Assembly: GCF_900100155.1 (NCBI RefSeq)
Contig: NZ_FMTP01000001.1
Span: 124,001 to 188,000, forward strand
Length of the DNA: 64,000 bases
From: Ancylobacter rudongensis
GTDB taxonomy: Bacteria; Pseudomonadota; Alphaproteobacteria; Rhizobiales; Xanthobacteraceae
Reading direction: 5' to 3'
A program made the translations under genes and the position numbers. The notes under the pieces were generated by a model that was not told where the DNA came from, made no database searches, and saw nothing but the letters and a program-made list of their open reading frames with translations. Positions 7,860 through 16,128 of this stretch are shown piece after piece; the first letter of the stretch is position 1; the number at the start of each line of letters is the position of its first letter.

Positions 7860-9334
7860 ACGTTCGCCGCGATCTCCAGCAGCCGGTCGAGGTCGATGTG
7901 CCGTTCCAGATGCGCGGCCAGCGCGTCGAGCGTCGCTTCCACCCCGGCCTCATAGTCGAGCCCGCTCGGCGGCGCGCCGAGGGTGCTGAGCCAGTGCGCG
8001 CGCTGGCGGTCATCAGTGAACAGGCCATGGGCATAGGTGCCCATCACCCGTCCGTCCGGGGAGACCGCCCCTTCCGGCCCGGCGCCGTCGAGTTGCGCGA
8101 AGGGCCGGGCGCGGCCGGGGCCGTCCGTCACGCCCATATGCATCTCGTAGCCGGAAAACGGCACGCCTTGCGCCGTGCCGGTGACGGCGACCAGCCGCTT
8201 CTCGCCCGAGAGCACGGTGTCGACCTCCAACAGGCCGAGGCCGGCCACGCTGCCGGGCGGGCCTTCCACCCCTTCCGGGTCGGACAATGTGCGCCCCAGC
8301 ATCTGGTAGCCGCCGCACAGGCCGAGCACCCGCCCGCCGCGCCTGATATGGGCGAAGAGGTCGATGTCCCAGCCCTCGCGCCTGAGATCGGCGAGGTCGG
8401 CCATGGTGGATTTCGAGCCCGGCAGCAGGATGAGCGCGGCATCGGCGGGCAGCGGCGTGCCGGGGCGCACGCGCACCACCTCGACGCCGGGCTCGGCCTC
8501 CAGCGGGTCGAGATCGTCGAAATTGGCGATGCGCGGCAGCAGCGGCACGGCGATCTTCACCCGCGCACCGGGCTTCGCCGGCGTCGGGGCGTCGAGCGCC
8601 AGCGCGTCCTCCGCCGGCAGGCGGCGGGCGTCGGTGAAGAACGGGATCAGCCCGAGCGCTTCCCAGCCGGTGCGGACGGCGATCTCTTCCATGCCGGCGG
8701 CGAAGAGAGTGGGGTCACCGCGAAAGCGGTTGACCAGGAAGCCGCGGATCATCGTCGCGTCGTCCTCTGGCAGCACGGCTTTCGTGCCGACGAGGCTGGC
8801 GATGACGCCGCCGCGGTCGATGTCGCCGATGAGGATGACAGGGACATTCGCCGCGCGGGCAAATCCCATATTGGCGATGTCGTTGGCGCGCAGATTGATC
8901 TCGGAGGCCGAGCCGGCGCCTTCCACCAGCACGAGATCGGCCTCGGCCTGCAGCCGGCCATAGCTGTCCAGCACGGCGGCCATCAATGCGGGCTTGAGCG
9001 TCTGGTAGTCCGCCGCCTTGGCCGTGCCCTGCGCCCGGCCCTGCACGATGACCTGCGAGCCGATGTCGCTCTGCGGTTTCAGCAGCACCGGGTTCATGTG
9101 GACGGACGGCGCCACGCGGGCGGCGCGGGCCTGCAGCGCCTGCGCGCGGCCGATCTCGCCGCCATCGGCGGTAACGGCGGCGTTGTTCGACATGTTCTGC
9201 GGCTTGAACGGGCGCACCTTCAGCCCGCGCCGGGTGAAGGCGCGGGCGAGGCCGGCGACGATCAGCGACTTGCCGACATCCGAGCCGGTGCCCTGGAACA
9301 TGAGGGCGAGGGAGGCGCGAGAGGGAGGGCTCAT
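7841..9334 (-). CDS. cobQ: Cobyric acid synthase (glutamine-hydrolysing)
   Basis: This 497-residue enzyme amidates adenosylcobyrinic acid a,c-diamide at four side chains (b, d, e, g) with glutamine and ATP. The N-terminal dethiobiotin-synthetase-like domain has [10 protein letters not shown] (14-23) and [14 protein letters not shown]. The C-terminal class I glutamine amidotransferase domain has [12 protein letters not shown], with the nucleophilic Cys near 338, and a late GTYAHGLF histidine motif. Its ribosome-binding site (GGAG, 7 bases before ATG) lies in a family D repeat. Its last residues (NVPHARA) and stop codon come from a family B repeat, so a short C-terminal stretch is probably not ancestral. 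Confidence 0.95.
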   Translation of the reverse strand: MSPPSRASLALMFQGTGSDVGKSLIVAGLARAFTRRGLKVRPFKPQNMSNNAAVTADGGEIGRAQALQARAARVAPSVHMNPVLLKPQSDIGSQVIVQGRAQGTAKAADYQTLKPALMAAVLDSYGRLQAEADLVLVEGAGSASEINLRANDIANMGFARAANVPVILIGDIDRGGVIASLVGTKAVLPEDDATMIRGFLVNRFRGDPTLFAAGMEEIAVRTGWEALGLIPFFTDARRLPAEDALALDAPTPAKPGARVKIAVPLLPRIANFDDLDPLEAEPGVEVVRVRPGTPLPADAALILLPGSKSTMADLADLRREGWDIDLFAHIRRGGRVLGLCGGYQMLGRTLSDPEGVEGPPGSVAGLGLLEVDTVLSGEKRLVAVTGTAQGVPFSGYEMHMGVTDGPGRARPFAQLDGAGPEGAVSPDGRVMGTYAHGLFTDDRQRAHWLSTLGAPPSGLDYEAGVEATLDALAAHLERHIDLDRLLEIAANVPHARA

Positions 9335-9447
9335 GCCCCCTCTCCCCGGCGGGGAGAGGGGTGGGGTGAGGGGGCTGGAGGGCGGTCTGCCGGGAGACCC
9401 CTCACCGACCCGCTGCGCGGGCCACCTCTCCCCAATGGGGAGAGGGC
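9335..9447. repeat. Palindromic repeat, family D, abutting the cobQ start
   Basis: Two CCCTCTCCCC/GGGGAGAGGG hairpin units (near 9337-9360 and 9424-9447) are linked by a segment with GGTGAGGG and CCCCTCACCGACCCGCTGCG. On the minus strand the cobQ-proximal unit reads GGGGAGAGGGGGC directly before the cobQ ATG and so acts as its ribosome-binding site. Confidence 0.8.
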
Positions 9448-9485
9448 AGGGCGGCCCGCATAAGACTGTTCAAAGAGGCGGCCGT

Positions 9486-9710
9486 TCAGCCGCGCCGTGT
9501 TTCGAGAAAGTCGACGCGGCGTTCCAGATTGGCCTCGCGCACCATGCCGGGGATCAGGAACAGATCGATGATCTGCCCGATGCCGAGCAGGCCGACCGTC
9601 AGCAGCCACAGCGCGCCGGTCCAGTAGCGGCCGGCATAGAAGCGATGAATGCCGCAGATTCCGATCAGGCCGAAGCACCAGAACAGGTACGCGACAGGGG
9701 TGGAACGCAT
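9486..9710 (-). CDS. TM2-domain small membrane protein
   Basis: The 74-residue protein has two transmembrane helices, YLFWCFGLIGICGIHRFYAG and GALWLLTVGLLGIGQIIDLF, separated by the short polar turn RYWT. GIHRFYAGRYWTG is the typical TM2 signature. The C-terminus (NLERRVDFLETRRG) is short and charged. Function is unknown. It sits between cobO and cobQ on the same strand, with gaps of 123 and 151 bases, so it may be cotranscribed, but nothing links it to cobalamin synthesis. Confidence 0.8.
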   Translation of the reverse strand: MRSTPVAYLFWCFGLIGICGIHRFYAGRYWTGALWLLTVGLLGIGQIIDLFLIPGMVREANLERRVDFLETRRG

Positions 9711-9833
9711 CGAAGCGTTTCTCCATCAAAGGGTCACGCCGCAACACTCGGCGTCGTTGATTACATAGGAATGTCGCTGCGAGAATGCGAGATCGCCGGC
9801 CCCAATTCTTCGCAGGTCGCTGTGACGGCCACA

Positions 9834-10457
9834 TCAGAACTCGATGCCCTTCTGCGCCTTCACCCCGGCTTTGAAGTGGTGTTTGACGAGGCCCATTTCG
9901 GTGACGAGATCGGCGGCCTCGATCAGCTCCGCCTTGGCGTTGCGGCCGGTGACGACGATGTGCAGCCCTTCGCGGCGGGCGGTGAGCGCCGCCACCACCT
10001 CGGCCAGCGGGAGGTAGTCGTAGCGCAGGGCGATGTTCAGCTCGTCGAGGATGAGCAGGCCGATGGCGGGATCGTCCATCATCTCCCGCACCTTGTCCCA
10101 GGCGCGGCGGGCGGCGGCGATGTCGCGGGCGAGGTCCTGCGTCTCCCAGGTGAAGCCCTCGCCCATCGAGTGCCATTCCACGCGCGGGCCAAAACTCTCC
10201 AATGCGCTGCGCTCGCCCGATTCCCACGCGCCCTTGATGAACTGCACCACGCCGACCTTGGCCCCGTCCGGCTGGCCGAGCGTGCGCAGAGCGAGGCCGA
10301 AGGCGGCGGTCGACTTGCCCTTGCCGGGGCCGGTGTGGACGATGAGCAGGCCCTTCTCGACGGATTTTTCCGCCACTTCCGCGTCCTGCACCGCCTTGCG
10401 CTTTTCCATCTTGGCGCGGTGGCGGGCGGCGTCTTCGGGGGAGATGTCGCTCATCAT
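9834..10457 (-). CDS. cobO: Cob(I)yrinic acid a,c-diamide adenosyltransferase
   Basis: The 207-residue CobO/BtuR-type enzyme transfers the 5'-deoxyadenosyl group of ATP to the cobalt of Co(I) corrinoids. The P-loop is HTGPGKGKST at 41-50. Family motifs KVGVVQFIKGAW, GEGFTWETQD, LLILDELNIALRYDYL and VVTGRNAK follow. The ATG at 10457 overlaps the cobP stop in an ATGA junction, which fixes the start and indicates translational coupling. The cytosolic product supplies the adenosylated substrate of CobQ, encoded further along the same strand. Confidence 0.96.
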   Translation of the reverse strand: MMSDISPEDAARHRAKMEKRKAVQDAEVAEKSVEKGLLIVHTGPGKGKSTAAFGLALRTLGQPDGAKVGVVQFIKGAWESGERSALESFGPRVEWHSMGEGFTWETQDLARDIAAARRAWDKVREMMDDPAIGLLILDELNIALRYDYLPLAEVVAALTARREGLHIVVTGRNAKAELIEAADLVTEMGLVKHHFKAGVKAQKGIEF

Positions 10458-10957
10458 TTCACCTTCATTGGCAGGCCGGCGACCATGAAGAGCACGCTGT
10501 CGGCGCGGGCGGCCACCCCCTGGTTGAGCCGGCCCTGCGCGTCGCGGAAGCGGCGGGCCAGCGCGTTGTCGGGCACGATGCCGAGCCCGACCTCGTTCGA
10601 CACCACGACCACCGGCCCGCCATGGCTGGCGAGCGCCTCCACCAGCGCGGCGCACTCAATGGCGAGATCAGCCTCGGCCAGCATCCGGTTGGACAGCCAG
10701 AGGGTCAGGCAATCCACCAGCACCGGCCGGCCGGACGGCAGCGCTTTCAGCGTTGCGGCAAGGTCGTGCGGGGCGTCGAGCGTCTGCCAGCCCGCGCCGC
10801 GCCGGGCGCGGTGCAAGGCGATGCGCTCGGCCATCTCGTCGTCCCAGGCCTGCGCGGTGGCGATGTAGCTCCAGGGCGGCGGAAAGCCGGCGACAAGACC
10901 CTCGGCATAAGCGCTCTTGCCGGAACGGGCGCCGCCGAGGACGAGGGTCAGCGTCAC
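10454..10957 (-). CDS. cobP: Bifunctional adenosylcobinamide kinase / adenosylcobinamide-phosphate guanylyltransferase
   Basis: The 167-residue enzyme (CobP, equivalent to CobU) phosphorylates adenosylcobinamide and then transfers GMP to give adenosyl-GDP-cobinamide, the acceptor for the lower ligand. The P-loop is GGARSGKS at 8-15. RIALHRARRG carries the histidine (about 49) that becomes guanylylated in the family. LVDCLTLWLSNRM and VVVSNEVGLGIVPDNALAR are conserved. It is the first gene of the leftward cobP-cobO-cobQ run and starts about 125 bases from the divergent cobW promoter. Confidence 0.95.
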   Translation of the reverse strand: MTLTLVLGGARSGKSAYAEGLVAGFPPPWSYIATAQAWDDEMAERIALHRARRGAGWQTLDAPHDLAATLKALPSGRPVLVDCLTLWLSNRMLAEADLAIECAALVEALASHGGPVVVVSNEVGLGIVPDNALARRFRDAQGRLNQGVAARADSVLFMVAGLPMKVK

Positions 10958-11083
10958 GGGACGAGGGCCGGGGCGCGGGCCGGGGCAAAGCGAGGCGTCA
11001 TCGTCGTCGGCTCCTGTCGTCGGCTGCGGGCGAGCGGCGGACTATAGCCGGGGCGCACCGCCGGGCAACCGGCGCCGTCCGGT

Positions 11084-11112
11084 TTGACTTTGCCGGCCAA
11101 GCCTCCTTAAGT
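11084..11112 (+). promoter_or_regulatory. Candidate promoter for the riboswitch-cobW transcript
   Basis: TTGACT (11084-11089) and TTAAGT (11107-11112) are separated by 17 bases, a reasonable housekeeping-sigma promoter. A start about 7 bases further would place transcription just ahead of the riboswitch. Confidence 0.5.
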
Positions 11113-11120
11113 GGCCGCGA

Positions 11121-11305
11121 CCGTCGGTTTCCTCCCGCCAGGGAGGGACGAAGAGGGAATGCGGTGCGGGGCATGTTCAGGGCCCCAATTCCGCGGCTGC
11201 CCCCGCAACTGTGAGCGGCGAGCCTCAGCCGGAAGCCACTGGAGACCTCTCCGGGAAGGCGGCGACGAGGCAGCGACCCGCGAGCCAGGAGACCTGCCGG
11301 TGGTC
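11121..11305 (+). ncRNA. Cobalamin (adenosylcobalamin) riboswitch
   Basis: Conserved elements occur in the usual order: GAGGGAATGCGGTG near 11153, CCCCCGCAACTGTGAGCGG near 11200, GCCACTG near 11235, GGGAAGGCGGCGACG near 11252, and the B12 box GAGCCAGGAGACCTGCC at 11282-11298. The element lies upstream of cobW in the same direction, 122 bases from its ATG. A GC-rich hairpin around 11345-11375 (GCCGCG/CGCGGC) may be the expression platform. Binding of adenosylcobalamin would lower expression of cobW and the genes behind it. Confidence 0.95.
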
Positions 11306-11426
11306 CGGTCGTGCGTGCCGGCGGGGTGCCCGGCAGACAGGCAGAGCCGCGTTCGCGCGGCTTCGCGCGGAAGCTCCTTTCCGCGACCGACGCATCCCGC
11401 GAATCCGTTGCTCGTGGAGATGCCCT

Positions 11427-12494
11427 ATGTCCGTCGTCGATTCCCATCCCGCCGCGCTCGACCGTGTGCCCTGCACCATCGTCACCGGCTTTCTCGGCTC
11501 GGGGAAAACGACGCTGATCCGCCATGTGCTGGAGAATGCGCGTGGCAAAAGGCTGGCGGTGATCGTCAACGAGTTCGGCGATGTCGGCATCGACGGCGAG
11601 ATATTGAAGGGCTGCGGCGTCGACACCTGCCCGGAGGAGAACATCGTCGAGCTGGCCAATGGCTGCATCTGCTGCACCGTGGCGGATGATTTCGTGCCGG
11701 CGCTCGACGCCATCCTCGCCCTGGTGCCGAAGGTCGACCACATCCTAATCGAGACCTCCGGCCTCGCTTTGCCCAAGCCCCTGGTGCAGGCCTTCCACTG
11801 GCCGGCGATCAAGAGCCGGGTGACGGTGGACGGCGTGGTGGCGGTGGTGGATGGCGAGGCGCTGGCCTCCGGCCGTGTCGCCCATGACCATGACGCGCTC
11901 GCCGCCCAGCGCGCGGCCGATGACAGCCTCGACCATGACGACCCGATCGAGGAAGTGTTCGACGACCAGATCGCCTGCGCCGACCTCGTCCTCCTCACCA
12001 AGGCCGACCTGATCGACGCCGCTGGCCAGGCCAAGGCCCGCGCCGCGCTCGACGCCGAGCTGCCCAAGGGCGTGCGGGTGGTGAGCGTGACCGACGGGCG
12101 GATCGACCCGGCAATCCTGATGGGTCTCGGCATCGGCACCGAGAACGACATCGAGAACCGCAAGACGCATCACGATGACGAGCTCGACCACGACCATGAC
12201 GATTTCGACAGCTTCGTCGTCGAGGTGCCTGAAATCACCGACCCGGCCGAATTCGCGGCGCGGGTGGCGCGGGCGGCGGACGAGGCCGACGTGCTGCGGG
12301 TGAAGGGGTTTTTGCCCGTCGCCGGCAAGAAGATGCGGCTTCTGGTGCAGGCGGTGGGCCCGCGCGTGGCGCATCATTTCGACCGGCCCTGGGGCGCGGG
12401 CGCGCGCACCGGCCGCCTCGTCGCCATCGGCCTGAAGGGGCTCGACCGGGCCAAGGTGGAGGCGATCCTCGCCGGAGAGAGCGTGGCGGCGTGA
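11427..12494 (+). CDS. cobW: Cobalamin biosynthesis protein CobW, G3E GTPase metallochaperone
   Basis: The 355-residue COG0523 GTPase is thought to deliver cobalt to the aerobic CobNST chelatase. The P-loop GFLGSGKT is at 21-28, the GCICC metal-binding motif at 79-83, and ETSGLALPKPL near 109. LLTKADLID is the base-recognition region. Two acidic, His-rich patches (HDHD and DHDD near 153-175; HHDDELDHDHDD near 247-258) could bind metal. The ATG at 11427 follows GTGGAG and matches the family N-terminus; upstream in-frame sequence is riboswitch leader. It is the first gene behind the riboswitch and is followed by cobN. Confidence 0.95.
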   Translation: MSVVDSHPAALDRVPCTIVTGFLGSGKTTLIRHVLENARGKRLAVIVNEFGDVGIDGEILKGCGVDTCPEENIVELANGCICCTVADDFVPALDAILALVPKVDHILIETSGLALPKPLVQAFHWPAIKSRVTVDGVVAVVDGEALASGRVAHDHDALAAQRAADDSLDHDDPIEEVFDDQIACADLVLLTKADLIDAAGQAKARAALDAELPKGVRVVSVTDGRIDPAILMGLGIGTENDIENRKTHHDDELDHDHDDFDSFVVEVPEITDPAEFAARVARAADEADVLRVKGFLPVAGKKMRLLVQAVGPRVAHHFDRPWGAGARTGRLVAIGLKGLDRAKVEAILAGESVAA

Positions 12495-12500
12495 GCCTCC

Positions 12501-12595
12501 CGTCATCCCGGACGGCCGCGAGGCCGATCCGGGATCGCCGGCCGGCATGAACGGCAACCGATCCCGGCGCGGCGCTGCGCTTCGGCCGGGATGAC
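12501..12595. repeat. Palindromic repeat, family A, between cobW and cobN
   Basis: The arms are CGTCATCCCGGACGGCCGCG and GCGCTTCGGCCGGGATGACG, with inner GATCCGGGATCGCC and CGATCCCGGCGC. The copy ends 23 bases before the cobN ATG, upstream of that gene's own AGGAG ribosome-binding site, and would form a strong hairpin in the cobW-cobN mRNA. Confidence 0.82.
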
Positions 12596-12618
12596 GATTT
12601 CAGGAGAGCCGCCACCCC

Positions 12619-15600
12619 ATGCATATCCTCACCACCACCTCCTCCAGCCTCGACGATCTGGTCGAGCCGGTCGATCTCGGCCAGACGCCGGGCGAGATGG
12701 TGGTGGTGTCCTTCGCCGACAGCGACCTCGGCGCGCTCGCCGCCGCCATGGCGCAGGCGCCGCAGGGAGGGGCCGGGCTGCCGAGCCTGCGGCTGGCCAA
12801 TCTGCGCGACCTCCGGCATCCGATGTCGGTCGATCTCTGGATCGACAAAGTGGCGATCCATGCCCGCATCGTGGTGGTGCGGCTGCTCGGCGGGCTCGAC
12901 TGGTGGCGCTATGGCGTCGACCGGCTCAGCGCCGAGGCGCGCGCGCGCGGCTTCGCGCTGGCGGTGCTGCCGGGCGAGGACCGCGACGACCCGCGCCTTG
13001 CCGAGGCCTCGACCCTTGACGAGGCCGAGCTGGCCGCGCTGCTCGGCTATTTCCGCGCCGGCGGGCCGGGCAACATGGCCGCGCTGCTGCGGCTGCTCGC
13101 TGGCCATGCGGGGCGGGCGATGGCGGCTCCCCCGCCGGCGCCGCAGAACCTGCCGCTGGCCGGGTTTTATGAGGGGAGCGTGGCGTCGGCACATCTTGCC
13201 GATATTCCGTCGCGCGTTTCCCGCTCTCGCCCCCTCAGGACCGGGCTTGACCCGGCCACCCAGGGGCCGCGCCTCGCGACCTCGGAAACGCTGGGTCCCC
13301 GGGTCAAGCCCGGGGATGAGGGCCTCTCACTTCTGGAGGCTGCCCGCCCCGCCATCCCGATCATCTTCTACCGCTCCATGGCGTTGGCGGGGGATACCGC
13401 GCCGGTCGACGCGCTCTGCGCCGCGCTCGTCGCGCGCGGGCTCGATCCCCGGCCGATCTTCGTCGCCAGCCTGAAGGAGCCGGTCTCCATCGCCTTCCTG
13501 CGCGATGCGCTGGCGGGCATGGACCCGGCCGCGATCCTGACGCTGACCGCCTTCGCCGCCGCCGATCCCGGCGCCGACACCGTGCTGGACGCGCCTGACG
13601 TGCCGGTGCTGCAGGCGATCCTCGCCACCACCAAGCGCGCGGCGTGGGTGGAAGGCGCGCGCGGGCTGACCAGCGCGGATCTCGCCATGCATGTGGTGCT
13701 GCCGGAACTCGACGGGCGGGTGCTGGCCGGCGCGCTCTCCTTCAAGGCGCCGCAGGAGATGCCGGCCGTGCCCGGCTTCGCCGCGCTGGTGAACGCGCCG
13801 GTGCCCGACCGGGTGGCGCAGGTGGCCGACCGCGTCGCGGCGCTGGTCCGGCTGCGGGCGACCCCGCCCGCGCAGCGCCGCGTCACCGTGCTGATGCCGG
13901 ACTATGCCGGCGCCCCCGGCCGCACCGGCTGGGCGGTGGGGCTCGACGTGCCCGCGAGCGTGCTCGCGCTGCTCGTGGATTTGGAAGCCGCCGGCTACGG
14001 GGTGGCGGACGTGCCGGGCGACGAGAAGGCGCTGGTGGAGAGGGTGCGCCAAGAGCGCCGTCATCCTGAGGTGCCGCCGCAGGCGGCCTCGAAGGATGGT
14101 CGTGAGGGACACTCCACCGGCATCCTTCGAGGCTCGCTTACGCTCGCACCTCAGGATGACGCGGTTCTCTCCCTCTCCGCCTACCGCGCCCACCTCGCCA
14201 CCCTGCCGCCCGAGGCGGCGGCCGCTGTCGCGGCGGCGTGGGGCCCGCCCGAAGACGACCCCGACCTGATCGACGGCGCCTTCCGCTTCCGCGCCGCCCG
14301 CTTCGGCAACGTCATCGTGGCGCTGGCGCCGGAGCGGGGCGATGCGGCGGACCGGCGGGCGCAGTATCACGACCCGGCGCTGCCGCCACGCCATGGGCTG
14401 CTGGCCTTCGGCCTGTGGCTGCAGCAGAACGCCGACGCGCTCGTGCATATGGGCGCGCATGGCACTCTGGAATGGCTGCCGGGCAAGCATGTGGCGCTGA
14501 CCCGCGGCTGTTTCCCCGAACTGGTGCTGGGCGCGCTCCCCGTCATCTATCCCTTCATCGTCTCCAATCCCGGCGAGGCGGCGCAGGCGAAGCGGCGGAT
14601 CGCGGCGGTGACGCTCGGCCATCTGCCGCCGCCGACACAGGAGGCCGGCCTCGCCGGCGACGCCGCCGCGCTGGAGCGGCTGGTCGATGAGTACGCGCAG
14701 GCCGACGGGCTCGACGGGCGCCGCCGCGCGCGTCTCGCCCGGTTGATCGTGGAAGAGGCGACCCGCACCGGCCTTGCCCGCGACGCCGGGCTCGACGCGG
14801 ATGCCGACCCGGAGGAGGCGCTCAAGCAGATCGACGCCTTTCTCTGCGACATCAAGGAGATGCGGCTGAAGGACGGCTTCCATGTCTATGGCCGGGGGCT
14901 GTGCGGGGAGGCCGAGCGCGACGGGCTGCTGGCGGCGCTGGACGCCCGCCGCGTGCCCGCCGGGCCGGCCGGCGCGCCGGGACGCGGGCGCTCAGACGTG
15001 ATGCCGACCGGGCGGAACCTGTTCACCAGCGATCCCCGCGCCCTGCCGACCGCCACCGCGATGGATCTCGGCCGGCTGGCGGCCGACGAGATCGTGCGCG
15101 CCTATGCGCAGGCGCATGGCGACTGGCCGCGTTCCCTCGTGCTCGACCTCTGGGGCAGCGCCACGCTGCGCACCGGCGGCGAGGAGATCGCGCAGGGGCT
15201 GGCGCTGATCGGCGCCCGGCCGGTGTGGGACCCGGGCTCGGGCCGCGTCACCGGCATCGAGGTGCTGCCGCCGGCCGTGCTGGGGCGCCCGCGCGTCGAT
15301 GTCACCTTCCGCATTTCCGGCCTGTTCCGCGACCTGTTCCCGGCGCAGATCGCGCTCATCGACGCCGCGCTGCGGGCGGTGGCGCGGCGCGAGGAGAGCA
15401 ACGAGGAAAACCCGCTGCGCGCGGCGGGCGAGGGGGCGGCGCGGATTTTCGGCACCGCGCCGGGGGCCTATGGCGCCGGGCTGGAACGCCGCGCCGACGG
15501 AATGGAGCGGGAGGCGTTGGGCGCCGCCTATCTCGCCAGCGCCTCGCATGCCTATGGCGGGGCGGAGGGCACGGCCCGCCCGGCGGGCGACTTTGCCGCG

Positions 15601-16128
15601 CGGGTGGCGGCGGCGGATCTGCTGGTGCACGGCGCCGACGATCCCGGCCGCGACCTCTTGGAAGGCGATGCCGATCTCGCCTTCATCGGCGGCTTCGCGG
15701 CGGCGGCGGAACGGCTCGGCCGTACGCCGGACCTCGTGGTGCTGGACACCTCCGATCCCGCCCGGCCGCAGGCCCGCCCTTTGGCGGCGGCGCTGGCGCG
15801 GATCGTGCGGGGGCGGGTGAACCCGCGCTACCTGCAAGGACTCACCCGCCACGGCCCGCGCGGGGCGGCGGAGATGGCGGAAACGGTGGACCGGCTGATC
15901 GGCTTCGCCGAGGCGACGCGCGCGGTGCCGGGCCACCTGATCGACGCGCTGCACGCCGCCTATGTCGGCGATGCCGGCGTGCGGGACTTTCTGATGGAGG
16001 CCTCGCCCGAGGCGGCGCGCTTCGTCGCGGCGCGGTTCGAGGGCGCGCGCGACAAGGGGCTCTGGCACCCCCGCCGCAACGATGTCGGGTCCGATCTCGC
16101 CACGCTCGCCGGGGAGGCGGCGGAATGA
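12619..16128 (+). CDS. cobN: Cobaltochelatase subunit CobN
   Basis: The 1169-residue large subunit of the ATP-dependent aerobic cobaltochelatase inserts cobalt into hydrogenobyrinic acid a,c-diamide together with CobS and CobT (not in this window). The N-terminus (MHILTTTSSSLDDL, then LGQTPGEMVVVSFADSDL) and central motifs LVHMGAHGTLEWLPGKHVAL, PFIVSNPGEAAQAKRR and KDGFHVYGRGLCGE are characteristic. The start follows AGGAG. Two palindromic repeats lie inside the frame, encoding about residues 205-235 and 481-515; the frame stays open through both, so the gene appears functional. It overlaps cobG by ATGA. Confidence 0.95.
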   Translation: MHILTTTSSSLDDLVEPVDLGQTPGEMVVVSFADSDLGALAAAMAQAPQGGAGLPSLRLANLRDLRHPMSVDLWIDKVAIHARIVVVRLLGGLDWWRYGVDRLSAEARARGFALAVLPGEDRDDPRLAEASTLDEAELAALLGYFRAGGPGNMAALLRLLAGHAGRAMAAPPPAPQNLPLAGFYEGSVASAHLADIPSRVSRSRPLRTGLDPATQGPRLATSETLGPRVKPGDEGLSLLEAARPAIPIIFYRSMALAGDTAPVDALCAALVARGLDPRPIFVASLKEPVSIAFLRDALAGMDPAAILTLTAFAAADPGADTVLDAPDVPVLQAILATTKRAAWVEGARGLTSADLAMHVVLPELDGRVLAGALSFKAPQEMPAVPGFAALVNAPVPDRVAQVADRVAALVRLRATPPAQRRVTVLMPDYAGAPGRTGWAVGLDVPASVLALLVDLEAAGYGVADVPGDEKALVERVRQERRHPEVPPQAASKDGREGHSTGILRGSLTLAPQDDAVLSLSAYRAHLATLPPEAAAAVAAAWGPPEDDPDLIDGAFRFRAARFGNVIVALAPERGDAADRRAQYHDPALPPRHGLLAFGLWLQQNADALVHMGAHGTLEWLPGKHVALTRGCFPELVLGALPVIYPFIVSNPGEAAQAKRRIAAVTLGHLPPPTQEAGLAGDAAALERLVDEYAQADGLDGRRRARLARLIVEEATRTGLARDAGLDADADPEEALKQIDAFLCDIKEMRLKDGFHVYGRGLCGEAERDGLLAALDARRVPAGPAGAPGRGRSDVMPTGRNLFTSDPRALPTATAMDLGRLAADEIVRAYAQAHGDWPRSLVLDLWGSATLRTGGEEIAQGLALIGARPVWDPGSGRVTGIEVLPPAVLGRPRVDVTFRISGLFRDLFPAQIALIDAALRAVARREESNEENPLRAAGEGAARIFGTAPGAYGAGLERRADGMEREALGAAYLASASHAYGGAEGTARPAGDFAARVAAADLLVHGADDPGRDLLEGDADLAFIGGFAAAAERLGRTPDLVVLDTSDPARPQARPLAAALARIVRGRVNPRYLQGLTRHGPRGAAEMAETVDRLIGFAEATRAVPGHLIDALHAAYVGDAGVRDFLMEASPEAARFVAARFEGARDKGLWHPRRNDVGSDLATLAGEAAE
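13231..13321. repeat. Palindromic repeat, family B, inside cobN coding sequence
   Basis: The left arm is CCCCTCAGGACCGGGCTTGAC and the right arm is GGGTCCCCGGGTCAAGCCCG with GGGGATGAGGG, about 91 bases in all. It is read in frame as about 31 residues (starting PLRTGLDPATQG and ending VKPGDEG) in a region of CobN that is otherwise Ala/Leu-rich. Related copies lie between genes at 2107 and 7752. Confidence 0.85.
14059..14163. repeat. Palindromic repeat, family C, inside cobN coding sequence
   Basis: This is an inverted pair: GTCATCCTGAGGTGC with GCCTCGAAGGATG on the left, and CATCCTTCGAGGC with GCACCTCAGGATGAC on the right. It is 105 bases long, exactly 35 codons, and read in frame (RHPEVPPQAASKDGR, then TLAPQDD). 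The same unit is at 38386-38484 between modA and modB. Confidence 0.87.

Noticed and set aside
9335..9447. Possible CRISPR-like repeat unit
   Set aside because: Only two hairpin units with a conserved linker, no regularly spaced direct repeats, no unique spacers and no cas genes; other copies are dispersed.
10958..11083. Cobalamin riboswitch on the minus strand upstream of cobP
   Set aside because: The minus-strand sequence lacks the conserved aptamer elements; only the plus-strand aptamer at 11121-11305 is supported.
14901..16124. Long N-terminal extension of the cobG frame inside cobN
   Set aside because: The upstream part is an Arg/Gly-rich frame shadow of cobN. The ATGA junction at 16125 and the CobG N-terminus fix the start.
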